Shown here piece by piece: positions 22,635 to 31,736 of a stretch of DNA of 34,175 nucleotides. The translations under genes were made by a program, and so were the position numbers. Origin of the DNA: Nitrospira sp. (GTDB lineage: Bacteria > Nitrospirota > Nitrospiria > Nitrospirales > Nitrospiraceae); the NCBI GenBank assembly GCA_019636945.1, contig JAHBWO010000034.1, forward strand, positions 1-34,175. Reading direction: 5' to 3'. Within the stretch, counting starts at the first letter, position 1; the number at the start of each line of letters is the position of its first letter. The notes under the pieces are model-generated. The model saw only the letters and a list, made by a program, of their open reading frames with translations. It was not told where the DNA came from and searched no databases.

Positions 22635-23921
22635 ATGACTCGTTCAATTCGGGTGTTGTTTGCCATAGCAGTCGTGAGCGCAACTTTCTGGATAGGTGCA
22701 AGTCATGTCGCCTATGCCATCGATCAGACTACACAACCGGCGTTGGTGTTACCGGATTTGATCCCAGAAGCCTTGGCCAGAAATCCAGAGCTTGTCGCGG
22801 CGCGCAAGCAATGGGAAGCTGCCACGAATCGGATTGTCCAGGCCCGGTCGCTGGACGATCCCACCCTGTCAGTCCACTTGTGGAATTTCCCGCAGACCTT
22901 CAATGTCACGAGGGCGGACAACAGTATCTTCGGTCTCTCGCAGAATTTCCCGTTCCCCGGCAAGCTGGCTCTGAAAGGCGAAATCGCGCGGCGGTCAGCC
23001 GAGATGACCGAACAGGCGCTGCGCGCCAAGGAACGGGAACTGGTGGCCCGTCTCAAACAGGCCTACTACGAGCTGTTTCTCGCGCACAAGGCGATCCAGA
23101 TTCATCATGCACAGGTCGAATTGCTCAGGCAGTTCGTCGAGATTGCGAACGCGAAGTTCCGGACTGGAAAGGGATCGCAGGCTGATGTGCTCAAGGCTCA
23201 GGTCGAGCTGTCAGTGTTGCAGCAGCAACTTCCCGTTCTGGAACAACGTCGCGAGACCACTGCGGCACTGCTGAATACGCTTCTGGACCGAGACCCCCTA
23301 TCACCTCTGGGCATTCCTCAGGAGCCATCTCTACTGCCGATCGACACCACCATCGACGACCTACATCGTCTCGCCTTGAACGCCAGACCGGAATTAAAAG
23401 CCGTTGAACTGGCGGTGCAACAGAGCGAGCAGTCTCGCGCGCTGGCCCAGCGTCAGTACTACCCGGACTTCAATGTGACGTTTCAGCGCTTCCAGAATTT
23501 TCAGGCCCATGACGGATTTGGCGCCTACGTCGCGATGACCGTGCCGTTCGCCTTCTGGACCAAACCAAAGTATGACGCCGGCGTCCAAGAAGCCGCGGCG
23601 TCCGTTGCAGCTGCACGGGCACAACAGCATACGGTAGAAAACCTGACTCGTTTTCAAATCAACGATCTCTTAGCCAAGGTACGGGCGAGTGAACAGGTGG
23701 CGACGTTGTATCACACGACGATCCTGCCCCAGGCCGTGCAGAACCTCGAAGCGGCGCGAGTGGGGTATCGAACGGGAAAGGGAGGGTTTCTGGATCTTAT
23801 TGATACGCAGCGGGCCTGGCGAGGATTTCAGCATGAGTACTACCGAGCGCTGGTCGAGCGGGAGCACCGCCTCGCCGAACTCGAACAAGTGATCGGGGCT
23901 GACCTGAACGGAAACAGCTAA
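22635..23921 (+). CDS. cusC: Outer-membrane efflux channel of the RND system (TolC/CusC type)
   Basis: A 428-residue outer-membrane protein with a signal peptide (ends near residue 30) and the two long helical OEP repeats of the TolC family. Visible marks are the early LPDLIPEALARNPELVAARKQWEAA, the FPGKLALKGEIARR turn, the coiled helix around LKQAYYELFLAHKAIQIHH and the second-repeat ARVGYRTGKGGFLDLIDTQRAW. It forms the exit duct for the pump encoded downstream. GGAGG stands eight bases before ATG 22635. It is followed after 17 bases by the adaptor gene, an order (C-B-A) typical of cus and czc loci. Confidence 0.87.
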   Translation: MTRSIRVLFAIAVVSATFWIGASHVAYAIDQTTQPALVLPDLIPEALARNPELVAARKQWEAATNRIVQARSLDDPTLSVHLWNFPQTFNVTRADNSIFGLSQNFPFPGKLALKGEIARRSAEMTEQALRAKERELVARLKQAYYELFLAHKAIQIHHAQVELLRQFVEIANAKFRTGKGSQADVLKAQVELSVLQQQLPVLEQRRETTAALLNTLLDRDPLSPLGIPQEPSLLPIDTTIDDLHRLALNARPELKAVELAVQQSEQSRALAQRQYYPDFNVTFQRFQNFQAHDGFGAYVAMTVPFAFWTKPKYDAGVQEAAASVAAARAQQHTVENLTRFQINDLLAKVRASEQVATLYHTTILPQAVQNLEAARVGYRTGKGGFLDLIDTQRAWRGFQHEYYRALVEREHRLAELEQVIGADLNGNS

Positions 23922-23938
23922 AAAGTGAGGGATAGGCT

Positions 23939-25687
23939 ATGAATCAAGACCTGCGCAGAAAAGGCTTTGTTGTCGGTGTCGCAGCAGCCGGTCTGTTCGT
24001 CGGAGTCATCGCCGGGTTCTTCGCCGCGCATCGGATGATGAGCGATATGTCGAGGATGCAAAGCAGTGAAGACATGAAGGGCCATGAAATGGAAGGTATG
24101 TCCATGAAAGAGCCTGGCATGAAAGGGATGCCGATGGAAGGCGTCAAGCCTATGAAAGGCACGGAATCTATGTCAGGCATGTCCGACGCTCTATCGGGGG
24201 CTGTGGCGGTTCCGGCTGTGGCGCGACAGTTGATCGGGGTCCGCAGTACCCCGGCTGCTCACGCGATGCTGGAGGAAGAGATCCGTACGGTCGGTACGGT
24301 CGGCTACGACGAACGGGGTTTCACGCAAGTGACGCTAAAAATTTTCGGGTGGGTTCGAAAAGTCTTCGTCGATTCGATCGGTCGACCGGTTCGCAAAGGT
24401 GAACCGCTCTTCACCTTCTACTCGCCGGATCTTCTGACTACGCAGGACGAGTATCTCCTCGCCGTGAAAACGCGTGCGCTACTGGACGGGAGCCCGCTTG
24501 ACGATGCGAAAGCCAACGCTGATGCGCTCGTGGCGAGCGCCCGGGAGCGCTTGCGACTGTGGGATGTGACCGATTCACAGATCGCGGACTTGATGCGTCG
24601 AGGCCAAGCCGAGCCGGTGCTGACGATCTATGCCCCTTCCTCCGGGATCGTGCTGAAGCGAGAGGCTGTGCCGGGGAAATATGTGGAGCCAGGGACGACA
24701 CTGTATGAGATCGCGGATCTTTCTACCGTCTGGATCTCTGCCGATATTTATGAATCAGAAATGGCTGCCGTGAAAGTCGCTCAACCGGCCTCGGTCACCT
24801 TTGCTGCCTATCCGGGGAAAACGTTCCACGGCAAGGTGGCCTATGTGTATCCAACACTGAACGCTGAAGCCCGCACTGTGAGGGTACGTCTCGAATTGCC
24901 GAACCCTGAACTGAAGCTGAAACCCGGGATGTATGGGAACGTGACGTTGAAGACGAATGCGGTTACGACGTTAGTCGTGCCCAAGGAAGCTGTGCTGGAC
25001 ACGGGGCTTCGTCAACTTGTGTTTATGGATCGGGGAGAAGGCCGGTATGAGCCTATGTCCGTCAAGCTTGGTCGCCGGAGCCAAGATGCAGTGGAAGTAA
25101 TGGAAGGACTCAAAGAAGGAGATCAGATCGTCACCTCGGCCAATTTCTTATTGGATGCGGAAAGTAAATTGGTATCGGCTTCGAGCATGCAGGGCATGAT
25201 GGGCCGGATCGGGATGGCCGACTGGCAAATGCGCGGTGCCCATGAAGGCAAGATGCAAGCGATGGAAGGAATGCAAGGCATGAAAGAGATGGAGGGCATG
25301 AAAGGTATGAGCGGAATGTCTGGCATGGCTTCGGACTCAGCCAAAGCCACCTCCGAAGCTCGCAAGGTAGCAGGATATGTTCTGACCTTCACGACGCTTC
25401 CCGAAACACCCAAGGCCGGTGAGGTCCTCCTCAGACTCAAGGTCACAGATCAGACCGGCAAGCCGGTGACCACTGCGCACGTCTTGTTCGTCTATACCAT
25501 GACCATGCCGATGCCAGGCATGACTGATTCCAAGGTGACGGCGCACCATACCAAAGACGGACTCTATGAAAGCACAGTGATGTTCGGCATGGGCGGAACA
25601 TGGATAGCAACGGTCAATGTGACAGTGCCAGGACGGTCGCCGATTGTTGAGAAGTTCCAGTTTTCAGTCGCAGGGGGAGGCCTGTAA
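23939..25687 (+). CDS. cusB: RND periplasmic adaptor with Met-rich segments and YtkA-like C-terminal domain
   Basis: A 582-residue membrane-fusion protein of a heavy-metal RND pump, long for its kind. After an N-terminal membrane anchor (8-30) comes a Met-rich segment at 33-81 with 14 Met (repeats such as GMSMKEPGMKGMPMEG). Then the adaptor core: barrel-sandwich (FGWVRKVFVDSIGRPVRKGEPLF), helical hairpin, and beta-barrel. A second 14-Met segment lies at 417-463. Residues from about 475 form a YtkA/FixH-like beta domain (AGEVLLRLKVTDQTGKPV, FVYTMTMPMPGM, GGTWIATVNV). Met clusters bind Cu(I) or Ag(I) in CusB. The extra domain and double Met blocks suggest that the adaptor also gathers metal. 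AGTGAGGGA stands before ATG 23939. Confidence 0.88.
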   Translation: MNQDLRRKGFVVGVAAAGLFVGVIAGFFAAHRMMSDMSRMQSSEDMKGHEMEGMSMKEPGMKGMPMEGVKPMKGTESMSGMSDALSGAVAVPAVARQLIGVRSTPAAHAMLEEEIRTVGTVGYDERGFTQVTLKIFGWVRKVFVDSIGRPVRKGEPLFTFYSPDLLTTQDEYLLAVKTRALLDGSPLDDAKANADALVASARERLRLWDVTDSQIADLMRRGQAEPVLTIYAPSSGIVLKREAVPGKYVEPGTTLYEIADLSTVWISADIYESEMAAVKVAQPASVTFAAYPGKTFHGKVAYVYPTLNAEARTVRVRLELPNPELKLKPGMYGNVTLKTNAVTTLVVPKEAVLDTGLRQLVFMDRGEGRYEPMSVKLGRRSQDAVEVMEGLKEGDQIVTSANFLLDAESKLVSASSMQGMMGRIGMADWQMRGAHEGKMQAMEGMQGMKEMEGMKGMSGMSGMASDSAKATSEARKVAGYVLTFTTLPETPKAGEVLLRLKVTDQTGKPVTTAHVLFVYTMTMPMPGMTDSKVTAHHTKDGLYESTVMFGMGGTWIATVNVTVPGRSPIVEKFQFSVAGGGL

Positions 25688-25696
25688 CTGGGAAAA

Positions 25697-25716
25697 GCGG
25701 GCGTCTCGGCGCCCGC
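25697..25716 (+). repeat. Intercistronic hairpin between adaptor and pump genes
   Basis: GCGGGCG and CGCCCGC form a 7-bp GC stem with a 6-base loop. There is no T tract, so it is more likely to adjust message stability or the ratio of the two proteins than to end transcription. Confidence 0.5.
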
Positions 25717-25738
25717 GGGATGAGAGGGGTGAAAAACA

Positions 25739-28700
25739 ATGATCGCACGACTCATCGAAGGGAGTGCACGCAATCCTGTCCTCGTCATCCTCTGTGTGTT
25801 GCTGCTGGCAGGCTGGGGCCTGTGGGCGGGTTTTAAGGTTCCGCTGGATGCGGTGCCGGACCTGTCCGATGTCCAGGTGACCATCTATACCGAGTGGCAG
25901 GGGCGCAGCCCAACGTTGATTGAAGACCAGGTCACCTATCCCATCGTCACCTCGCTGCTGGCTGGGCCGAAAGTGAAACGGGTGCGGGGAGTTTCGGAAT
26001 ATGGGGTCTCCTACGTCTACGTGATCTTCGAAGACCGGACGGACTTGTACTGGGCACGCAGTCGTGTGCTGGAATACCTGCAGAAGCTGACCGGGAAGTT
26101 ACCAGCCGGAGTCGCACCGACTCTCGGTCCTGACGCGACCGGTGTCGGGTGGGTCTATCAGTATGCATTGGTCGACGAGTCTGGCGCGCACGATCTGGCG
26201 CAGCTCCGCAGTCTTCAAGATTGGTATCTGCGCTTTCAACTGGAAAGTGTGCCAGGTGTGGCAGAAGTATCGGCAGTCGGCGGGTTCGTGAAGCAGTATC
26301 AAATCGAAGTGGACCCGAACACGTTGGCTGCCTACCGGTTGCCGATTAAGACGATTATTGAAGCTGTCCGGAACAGCAATGATGAGGTGAGTGGCCGAGT
26401 GTTGGAGATGGCCGGCACGGAATACGTGATTCGCGGGCGCGGCTACCTGCGTTCGGTTGAAGATATCGAGCTGATCCCTGTCGGGACGGATGGGCGAGGT
26501 ACGCCCATCTCAATTCGGGATATTGCCCATGTCCAAATCGGACCGGACCAGCGTCGGGGCGTCGCTGAGTTGGACGGCAAGGGCCAGACAGTCGGCGGGA
26601 TCGTGATCATGCGGGCTGGGGAGAACGCCCTCGCTGTGATCGAGCGGGTTAAAGCCAGGCTGGCAGAGATCACACCGGCTCTGCCGAAGGGCGTCCACAT
26701 CGTTCCCACCTACGATCGGTCCGATCTCATTCATCGAGCCATTGACGTGCTTCGCGAGAAACTCATGGAGGAGACTATTATCGTCAGCCTGGTCGCGGTC
26801 GGCTTTCTGTTTCACCTGCGCAGCGCCCTGGTGGCGATTCTCATCCTGCCCATAGCAGTGCTGCTCGCTTTTATCCCGATGGCTTACCTGAACATCACCT
26901 CCAGCATCATGTCGCTCGGAGGAATCGCCATTGCCATCGGCGCAATGGTGGATGCAGCCATCGTGATGGTGGAGAACGCGCACAAGCGTTTGGAGCAGAA
27001 TCCTCATATGGACCGGACAGAAACCATCATCGCGGCGGCCAAAGAAGTCGGCCGCCCCTTGTTCTTCTCGCTGCTGGTGATCGCCGTGTCGTTCCTGCCG
27101 ATCTTCGCACTGGAAGCGCAGGAGGGGCGACTATTTACGCCGTTGGCCTATACCAAAACCTTTTCGATGCTCTTTGCCACAGCGCTTTCAGTGACCTTGG
27201 CACCTGTACTGATGGTCCTCCTCATCCGGGGGCGCATCCGAGCAGAGGCGAAGAATCCCCTGAACCGCCTGCTGATCGCGATGTATCGACCCATCCTTTC
27301 CGGCGCATTGCGCATCCGATGGTTGACGCTCGGATTAGCTGTGGTGGTCGTGGGACTCACGGCGCCGATCTTTTCCCGTCTTGGCGCGGAATTCATGCCA
27401 CCACTGAACGAGGGGACCATCCTCTATATGCCAACCACTGTGCCCGGTCTCTCAATTCCCGAATCGGCCAAGGTGTTGCAAGTCCAGGATCAGTTGCTCA
27501 CGACCTTCCAAGAAGTGGAGCGAGTGTTCGGCAAGATGGGAAAGGCCCCGACTGCCACTGATCCGGCCTTTGTCGGCATGGCAGAAATCACGATCACTCT
27601 CAAGCCGGAAGCACAATGGCGGCCCGGCATGACCTGGGACCGGCTGCTGGATGAGATGGATGCCAAGCTGCGCATTCCCGGCTTTCCGAACATCTGGTGG
27701 ATGCCGATTCAAACCCGCACTGAAATGATCACGACCGGTGTGCGAAGCCCGGTCGGCATTAAAGTCCTGGGGCCGGATCTGAAGACCATTGAGAAAATCG
27801 GCTTAGAGATCGAGCAAGTCTTGGCTACTGTGCCGGGCACCAAGAGCGCCTTTGCCGAACGGCTCAACGAAGGCTACTATCTGGATCTGACGGTGAACCG
27901 GCGTGAAGCAGCCCGCTATGGCTTGACTGTGGGGGATGTGCAATCTGTCATTGCCTCGGCTATCGGCGGCGAGGCAGTCACGACCACGGTCGAGGGGCGC
28001 GAGCGGTATCCGGTCAATGTCCGCTACAAGCGCGAACTGCGCGATGATCCCGACCGGCTCAAGAGGGTGCTGATTCCCACTCCGAGCGGCGCGCAGATCC
28101 CGCTTGGGCAAATTGCCGATCTCGTCATAACCCAGGGGCCGCCATCAATCGCGGATGAAGCGGGAACGCTGGCCGGTTTGGTCTCGGTCGCGGTCAGTGG
28201 ACGAGACCTGCGCGGCTATGTCGAAGACGCCCAACGCACGGTGCGAGACCGGGTGACATTACCTTCCGGCTACCGGCTGATCTGGACCGGTCAATACGAG
28301 CATCTGGTGCGGGCCGAAGAGCGGTTAAAGCTGGTCGTCCCATTGACCATTGGGATCATTCTCTTGCTGCTCTATCTCAACTTCGGTTCGCTGGCGAAAT
28401 CGCTGATCGTGCTCTTGTCTGTCCCCTTCGCCGCAATCGGAGCCATCTGGTACCTCCATTTCCTGGGCTACAACCTCAGCGTGGCGGTGTGGGTCGGGAT
28501 CATCGCGCTGGCCGGTGTGGCGGCGGAGACGGGCGTGGTGATGCTCGTCTATCTCGATGAAGCGTATGAGCGACGGGTGCGGGAAGGTCGCATGGCGACG
28601 GCCCAGGATCTCCGTGACGCCATCATGGAAGGAGCGGTCCAACGAGTACGGCCGAAGATGATGACGGTGGCTGCGATCATGGGTGGCCTCCTCCCCATTA

Positions 28701-28903
28701 TGTGGACGACCGGCACCGGGGCCGATGTGATGAAGCGGATTGCCGCGCCGATGATCGGCGGCATGGTCAGCTCTACAGTGTTAACGCTGGTTGTGATTCC
28801 GGTGCTCTATATGCTCTGGCGGCGATTACAGGGTTTGCGATATCGTCCTGTTCCAGCGTGGGTCATGCCAGATGCTACAAGAATACAACACCGCGACCAT
28901 TGA
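25739..28903 (+). CDS. cusA: Cu(I)/Ag(I)-type RND efflux pump (CusA)
   Basis: A 1054-residue inner-membrane proton-driven pump with twelve transmembrane helices and two large periplasmic loops. It is of the heavy-metal (HME) class: DVQVTIYTEWQGRSPTLIEDQVTYPI near the start and AIGAMVDAAIVMVENAHKRLE in helix 4. The three methionines that bind Cu(I) or Ag(I) in E. coli CusA (573, 623, 672) are matched by Met564 (ILYMPTT), Met614 (VGMAEITITLKP) and Met663 (TEMITTGVRSP), with identical spacings of 50 and 49. This favours monovalent Cu or Ag over Zn, Co or Cd (CzcA). It exports metal with CusB and CusC from the same operon. The start has little ribosome-binding sequence beyond GAGAGGGG. Confidence 0.94.
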   Translation: MIARLIEGSARNPVLVILCVLLLAGWGLWAGFKVPLDAVPDLSDVQVTIYTEWQGRSPTLIEDQVTYPIVTSLLAGPKVKRVRGVSEYGVSYVYVIFEDRTDLYWARSRVLEYLQKLTGKLPAGVAPTLGPDATGVGWVYQYALVDESGAHDLAQLRSLQDWYLRFQLESVPGVAEVSAVGGFVKQYQIEVDPNTLAAYRLPIKTIIEAVRNSNDEVSGRVLEMAGTEYVIRGRGYLRSVEDIELIPVGTDGRGTPISIRDIAHVQIGPDQRRGVAELDGKGQTVGGIVIMRAGENALAVIERVKARLAEITPALPKGVHIVPTYDRSDLIHRAIDVLREKLMEETIIVSLVAVGFLFHLRSALVAILILPIAVLLAFIPMAYLNITSSIMSLGGIAIAIGAMVDAAIVMVENAHKRLEQNPHMDRTETIIAAAKEVGRPLFFSLLVIAVSFLPIFALEAQEGRLFTPLAYTKTFSMLFATALSVTLAPVLMVLLIRGRIRAEAKNPLNRLLIAMYRPILSGALRIRWLTLGLAVVVVGLTAPIFSRLGAEFMPPLNEGTILYMPTTVPGLSIPESAKVLQVQDQLLTTFQEVERVFGKMGKAPTATDPAFVGMAEITITLKPEAQWRPGMTWDRLLDEMDAKLRIPGFPNIWWMPIQTRTEMITTGVRSPVGIKVLGPDLKTIEKIGLEIEQVLATVPGTKSAFAERLNEGYYLDLTVNRREAARYGLTVGDVQSVIASAIGGEAVTTTVEGRERYPVNVRYKRELRDDPDRLKRVLIPTPSGAQIPLGQIADLVITQGPPSIADEAGTLAGLVSVAVSGRDLRGYVEDAQRTVRDRVTLPSGYRLIWTGQYEHLVRAEERLKLVVPLTIGIILLLLYLNFGSLAKSLIVLLSVPFAAIGAIWYLHFLGYNLSVAVWVGIIALAGVAAETGVVMLVYLDEAYERRVREGRMATAQDLRDAIMEGAVQRVRPKMMTVAAIMGGLLPIMWTTGTGADVMKRIAAPMIGGMVSSTVLTLVVIPVLYMLWRRLQGLRYRPVPAWVMPDATRIQHRDH

Positions 28904-28915
28904 TAATTTGTCTTG

Positions 28916-28944
28916 TTGACCAGACGAAACAAGGAACCTTATGC
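28916..28944 (+). promoter_or_regulatory. Possible sigma-70 promoter for the 81-residue protein
   Basis: TTGACC and TTATGC are 17 bases apart, shortly after the cusA stop. It overlaps a short inverted repeat (CTTGTT 28912-28917, AACAAG 28928-28933). A start near 28950 would leave a leader of about 137 bases. Confidence 0.3.
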
Positions 28945-29087
28945 GTGACCAAGAGAATAAAACCAATAAGTGTCCCTCTCCGGCATGCCGGTTCCGGCCT
29001 CTGCCTGCCGTTTCCTCTGTGAACTGTACGGTGCCTCTCCTCCTCTCGCGCGAGAGTCACCTGCAGTTCAACCAAGGAGGAAACACC

Positions 29088-29333
29088 ATGGCGACCAACC
29101 ACTCATCCACACGACCAGCGACCACGCTGCGATGTGGCAACATCAAGGCCACGATCTGGCAGAACGTCAGCGAGAAGGGCCCGTTCTTCTCAATAACCTT
29201 TCCTCGCCCATTCAAGGATCAGGCCGGTACCTGGCACAACGGCACTTCATTTGGTCTCAACGACCTCGAGGCGCTCATGAATGTCGCCTTTGAGGCCAAG
29301 GAGTGGATCGCCGCTCATGCTCTGAAGCGCTGA
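29088..29333 (+). CDS. Small conserved protein of mobile elements
   Basis: An 81-residue cytoplasmic protein. I recall proteins with this pattern (CGNIKATIWQN, FFSITFPRPFKD, WHNGTSFGLNDLEAL) from plasmids and integrative elements, but not a proven function. The three short strands, the aromatic residues and a C-terminal helix would suit a small single-strand nucleic-acid-binding protein. This is speculation. AAGGAGG stands seven bases before ATG 29088, and a strong terminator follows at once, so it is a single-gene unit. Upstream in-frame starts lack a ribosome-binding site. Confidence 0.68.
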   Translation: MATNHSSTRPATTLRCGNIKATIWQNVSEKGPFFSITFPRPFKDQAGTWHNGTSFGLNDLEALMNVAFEAKEWIAAHALKR

Positions 29334-29344
29334 GCGGTTTCCTG

Positions 29345-29382
29345 GGAAGCCTCCAGCTTGTCTGGGGGCTTCCTTTCCTTTT
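29345..29382 (+). terminator. Rho-independent terminator
   Basis: GGAAGCCTCCAG (29345-29356) pairs with CTGGGGGCTTCC (29362-29373) over 12 bases with one G-T pair, has a 5-base loop and is followed by TTTCCTTTT. It ends the 29088 gene. Confidence 0.85.
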
Positions 29383-29768
29383 GTACAAAGAGGATCCGGC
29401 CATGACACAGCACACTCAGGGGGTCCGATCCTCGGGAGTGACGGCGTGAAGCCGGATCCGACACCCATCCTCCGCTTCCGCTGGTAGCCACGTTCGCGTC
29501 CGCAACGCCAGTGACCCGACCGGAACCCGAAACGGCTGCCTCCGTTTCGCAACCGCCGCGACGTGTGCGTACTCTCACCCGCGTCGAGATTGACGCTCGT
29601 GTTTCTTCGGGAGTGCGCGTCTGGGCGCAGGCCTGACCGACCAGTGGATCAGTCTCCCGGTCCAGAAGCGGTCAGGCTCGAGAAACCGTGAAACGCTTGC
29701 TGCGCAGACTCGATATGGTATTCTTCGGCATCCCGTCGCAGTCAATGGGATGAATGAGCGGGAGGACT
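29383..29768. other. Gene-poor stretch between terminator and PilZ gene
   Basis: About 385 bases without a supported gene. One plus-strand frame ending near 29635 encodes a Pro/Arg-rich stretch (TPVTRPEPETAASV) but has no ATG and no ribosome-binding site, so it may be a gene remnant. No repeat or promoter stands out apart from an AT-richer patch near 29715. Confidence 0.4.
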
Positions 29769-30335
29769 ATGAAGAAAATTGCCGAGTACCAGGGGTACAC
29801 GATTGAATCCGCTCCACAACCGGATACACAGGGAGAGAAGTGGCGACTTCGGATCTATATCTCGGTCGACCATCCCCGCGGCGTACAGACGCGTGAGTTC
29901 GCCGCGGATGGTCTCTACGCCACGGAGGACGAAGCCGATCTCCATGGGCTGGCCTTTGGACAGCGTGTCATTGATGGAAAGGTGGAGGGCAAGACCGTCT
30001 GGGATCTCAAGTCTCAGGACCGTCGGATCACCCCCCGCTTCCGAGTCCAATTTCGCACCACGTTTTCCTCCGCTCCGACACTGGACGGTACTGGGATGAT
30101 CCTGGATCTCTCTGCCGGTGGGTGCCGGATTGAAAGCAGCGTGTCGCTCACGCCAGGGCTCTCGCTGGAACTCCGCATCTATGCGGAAGGCTTGGAATGG
30201 CCGTTAATGGTGGAGGCCGCGACCGTGCAATGGGTCAGCGGACAGACGTTTGGGTTGGCGTTCTTTCGGATGAAGGAAGCCGAGCGACAGCGGTTGGAGC
30301 AGGTTATCCAGGACCTGACGGACCTGCCGGTCTGA
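29769..30335 (+). CDS. PilZ-domain protein
   Basis: A 188-residue cytoplasmic protein. The C-terminal PilZ domain has the c-di-GMP-binding signature: R86xxxR90 in RRITPR and D113-LSAGG (113-118, the DxSxxG box). The family acts as a c-di-GMP receptor in motility, biofilm and secretion control. The first 75 residues (IAEYQGYTIESAPQP, YATEDEADLHGLAFGQRVIDGKV) form a separate small domain I cannot name. GGGAGG stands before ATG 29769. It is convergent with a second PilZ gene at 30459-31106, the two stops being about 120 bases apart. Confidence 0.85.
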   Translation: MKKIAEYQGYTIESAPQPDTQGEKWRLRIYISVDHPRGVQTREFAADGLYATEDEADLHGLAFGQRVIDGKVEGKTVWDLKSQDRRITPRFRVQFRTTFSSAPTLDGTGMILDLSAGGCRIESSVSLTPGLSLELRIYAEGLEWPLMVEAATVQWVSGQTFGLAFFRMKEAERQRLEQVIQDLTDLPV

Positions 30336-30458
30336 CGGAGCATGAACCGCGTCAGGGGCGGTCACCGAGCCAGTCCCGGATCGTGTGCTGAACGGCCGTT
30401 CTCTCACACGAGATCGAGCCGTCGAGTGCATGTGCTCTGAGCCGTTGTCCGACCCCGC

Positions 30459-31106
30459 CTAGTTCTCCACCCTCACATCTCGACCGGTCCGTGCATGCAG
30501 CTGGTGGATGGTGCGCATCATGCGAAGGATGCGATGGGCCTGTCTCAGCGTCTTGTCCTGTACGTCATCAATCAGACCATCGGACGTACGTTCCTCAGAA
30601 TCTGGGTCAGCATGATTCCCTCGCGTGTCGACGAGACGATCGGTCGAGTCGCCCTGAAGAGCAAACACACGTCGGAACACGTCCTCAAGCGATGGGATGC
30701 AAGGGGCTGGCTGTACAGAGTGGGTGTTCGGCGACACCGCTGGAGGTGAAATCTCTGGTTGAGTGGTGCGTGGCATCAACTGGCGCCCGAGCTTTTGCTG
30801 CAAGAATTCGGTGACCCATGCCTGATCCATCGGGTCCATGACCTGTGCTTCAATGGCAAATTCCTGATCGTTGACCCACAGAACGGTCGCTCGGTGAATA
30901 CACAGCAAGGTGGCTCGTGCGGGGACGGCGACCTGCACGGTCACCCGCATACCGGGAACCACGGGCATCGTCCCCGCCATGCGCCAGCCCCGATCGGTCA
31001 GATCTAAAGCGGTCCCTTCGGCCAGAAAGGTAGCATTGCCATAGCGCATGGGCCACCTGACCGGAACCCGACTCGCCCCTCGCACGGGTCGCTGTCTGTT
31101 CTGCAT
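30459..31106 (-). CDS. PilZ-domain protein with unassigned C-terminal region
   Basis: A 215-residue cytoplasmic protein. The PilZ domain is at the N-terminus: R9xxxR13 (RGASR) and D35-LTDRG, a DxSxxG box with Thr in place of Ser. The strand pattern (ATLLCIHRATVLWVNDQEFAIEAQV) continues to about residue 110. The remaining 100 residues include a Pro-rich linker and a terminal helix (LRQAHRILRMMRTIHQLHARTG) without a known domain. AAGGAG stands before ATG 31106. The Thr may weaken c-di-GMP binding, but it occurs in functional relatives. It differs in domain order from the neighbour at 29769. Confidence 0.8.
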   Translation of the reverse strand: MQNRQRPVRGASRVPVRWPMRYGNATFLAEGTALDLTDRGWRMAGTMPVVPGMRVTVQVAVPARATLLCIHRATVLWVNDQEFAIEAQVMDPMDQAWVTEFLQQKLGRQLMPRTTQPEISPPAVSPNTHSVQPAPCIPSLEDVFRRVFALQGDSTDRLVDTRGNHADPDSEERTSDGLIDDVQDKTLRQAHRILRMMRTIHQLHARTGRDVRVEN

Positions 31107-31349
31107 GGGTCACTCCTTCCATTGATGGCGCGCGCACTACAGAAAGCGTAGCCTGACGGTCCGCTCTGTGCCTTCCCCGAACTCGGTACTTCCGAAGGGG
31201 GGAGCGCGCAGAACCGACGAGGTCATGTCAGGCTGGATAGGCCATGGGCTCTCGCACGGATACGGTCACCTGAGCGGTGTCGTGGGAGATGATGGCAGGC
31301 AAGGCGCAAGAATCGGACAAGGCCACGCCGCAGGATGGGGAGGTCCGAG

Positions 31350-31640
31350 CTAGGGAACCAGGCTAGACCAGACCGCTCGACGAATTTCGTCCGAGGTGAA
31401 AGGTTTCTGAATCAGACGGCCTGCGTCAAACCGTCTGGCGACGTTCAGATCGTTCTGGATCGTCGGTCGCGCCGGTGATGACAATGACTCGGGCGTCGAG
31501 AAATTCTTGTATGAGCGCCAGCGTCACTTCCCAGCCAACGCGCTCCGGCATGAGGATATCCGTAAGGACGACATCGGCTGAGGCGTCGCGATAGAGCGTG
31601 AGGCCGTGGGGGTCGTTGGCGGCTTCCCGAATAGAACGTA
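31350..31640 (-). pseudogene. Response-regulator receiver domain, broken
   Basis: The minus strand encodes a recognisable receiver domain in two frames. The first frame reads IREAANDPHGLTLYRD, then DVVLTDILMPERVGWEV with the phospho-acceptor Asp (TDILMP), then VIVITGATDD with the conserved Thr. About 31450-31465 the frame shifts and the second frame reads LNVARRFDAGRLIQKPFTSDEI, with the conserved Lys-Pro, and ends at a TAG at 31350. The first 45 or so residues, with the acidic pocket, are missing. It is therefore a truncated, frameshifted remnant with no ribosome-binding site. A sequencing error could explain the shift but not the missing start. Confidence 0.72.
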
Positions 31641-31646
31641 GGGGAG

Positions 31647-31678
31647 TTAGGAGCCCCCACAGTGTTGAGGGCTCCTAA
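31647..31678 (-). terminator. Perfect 10-bp hairpin after the KGGH-peptide gene
   Basis: TTAGGAGCCC (31647-31656) and GGGCTCCTAA (31669-31678) are exact inverted repeats with a 12-base loop. It lies 58 bases after the stop of the minus-strand gene at 31737-31925 and is probably its terminator, although no T tract follows on that strand. It also marks the break end of the receiver pseudogene. Confidence 0.55.
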
Positions 31679-31736
31679 GTTCAGTCTGAACATCAGCGAG
31701 GCAACGGATCAGGAGACCCTTGCCGTCGTCAACCTC

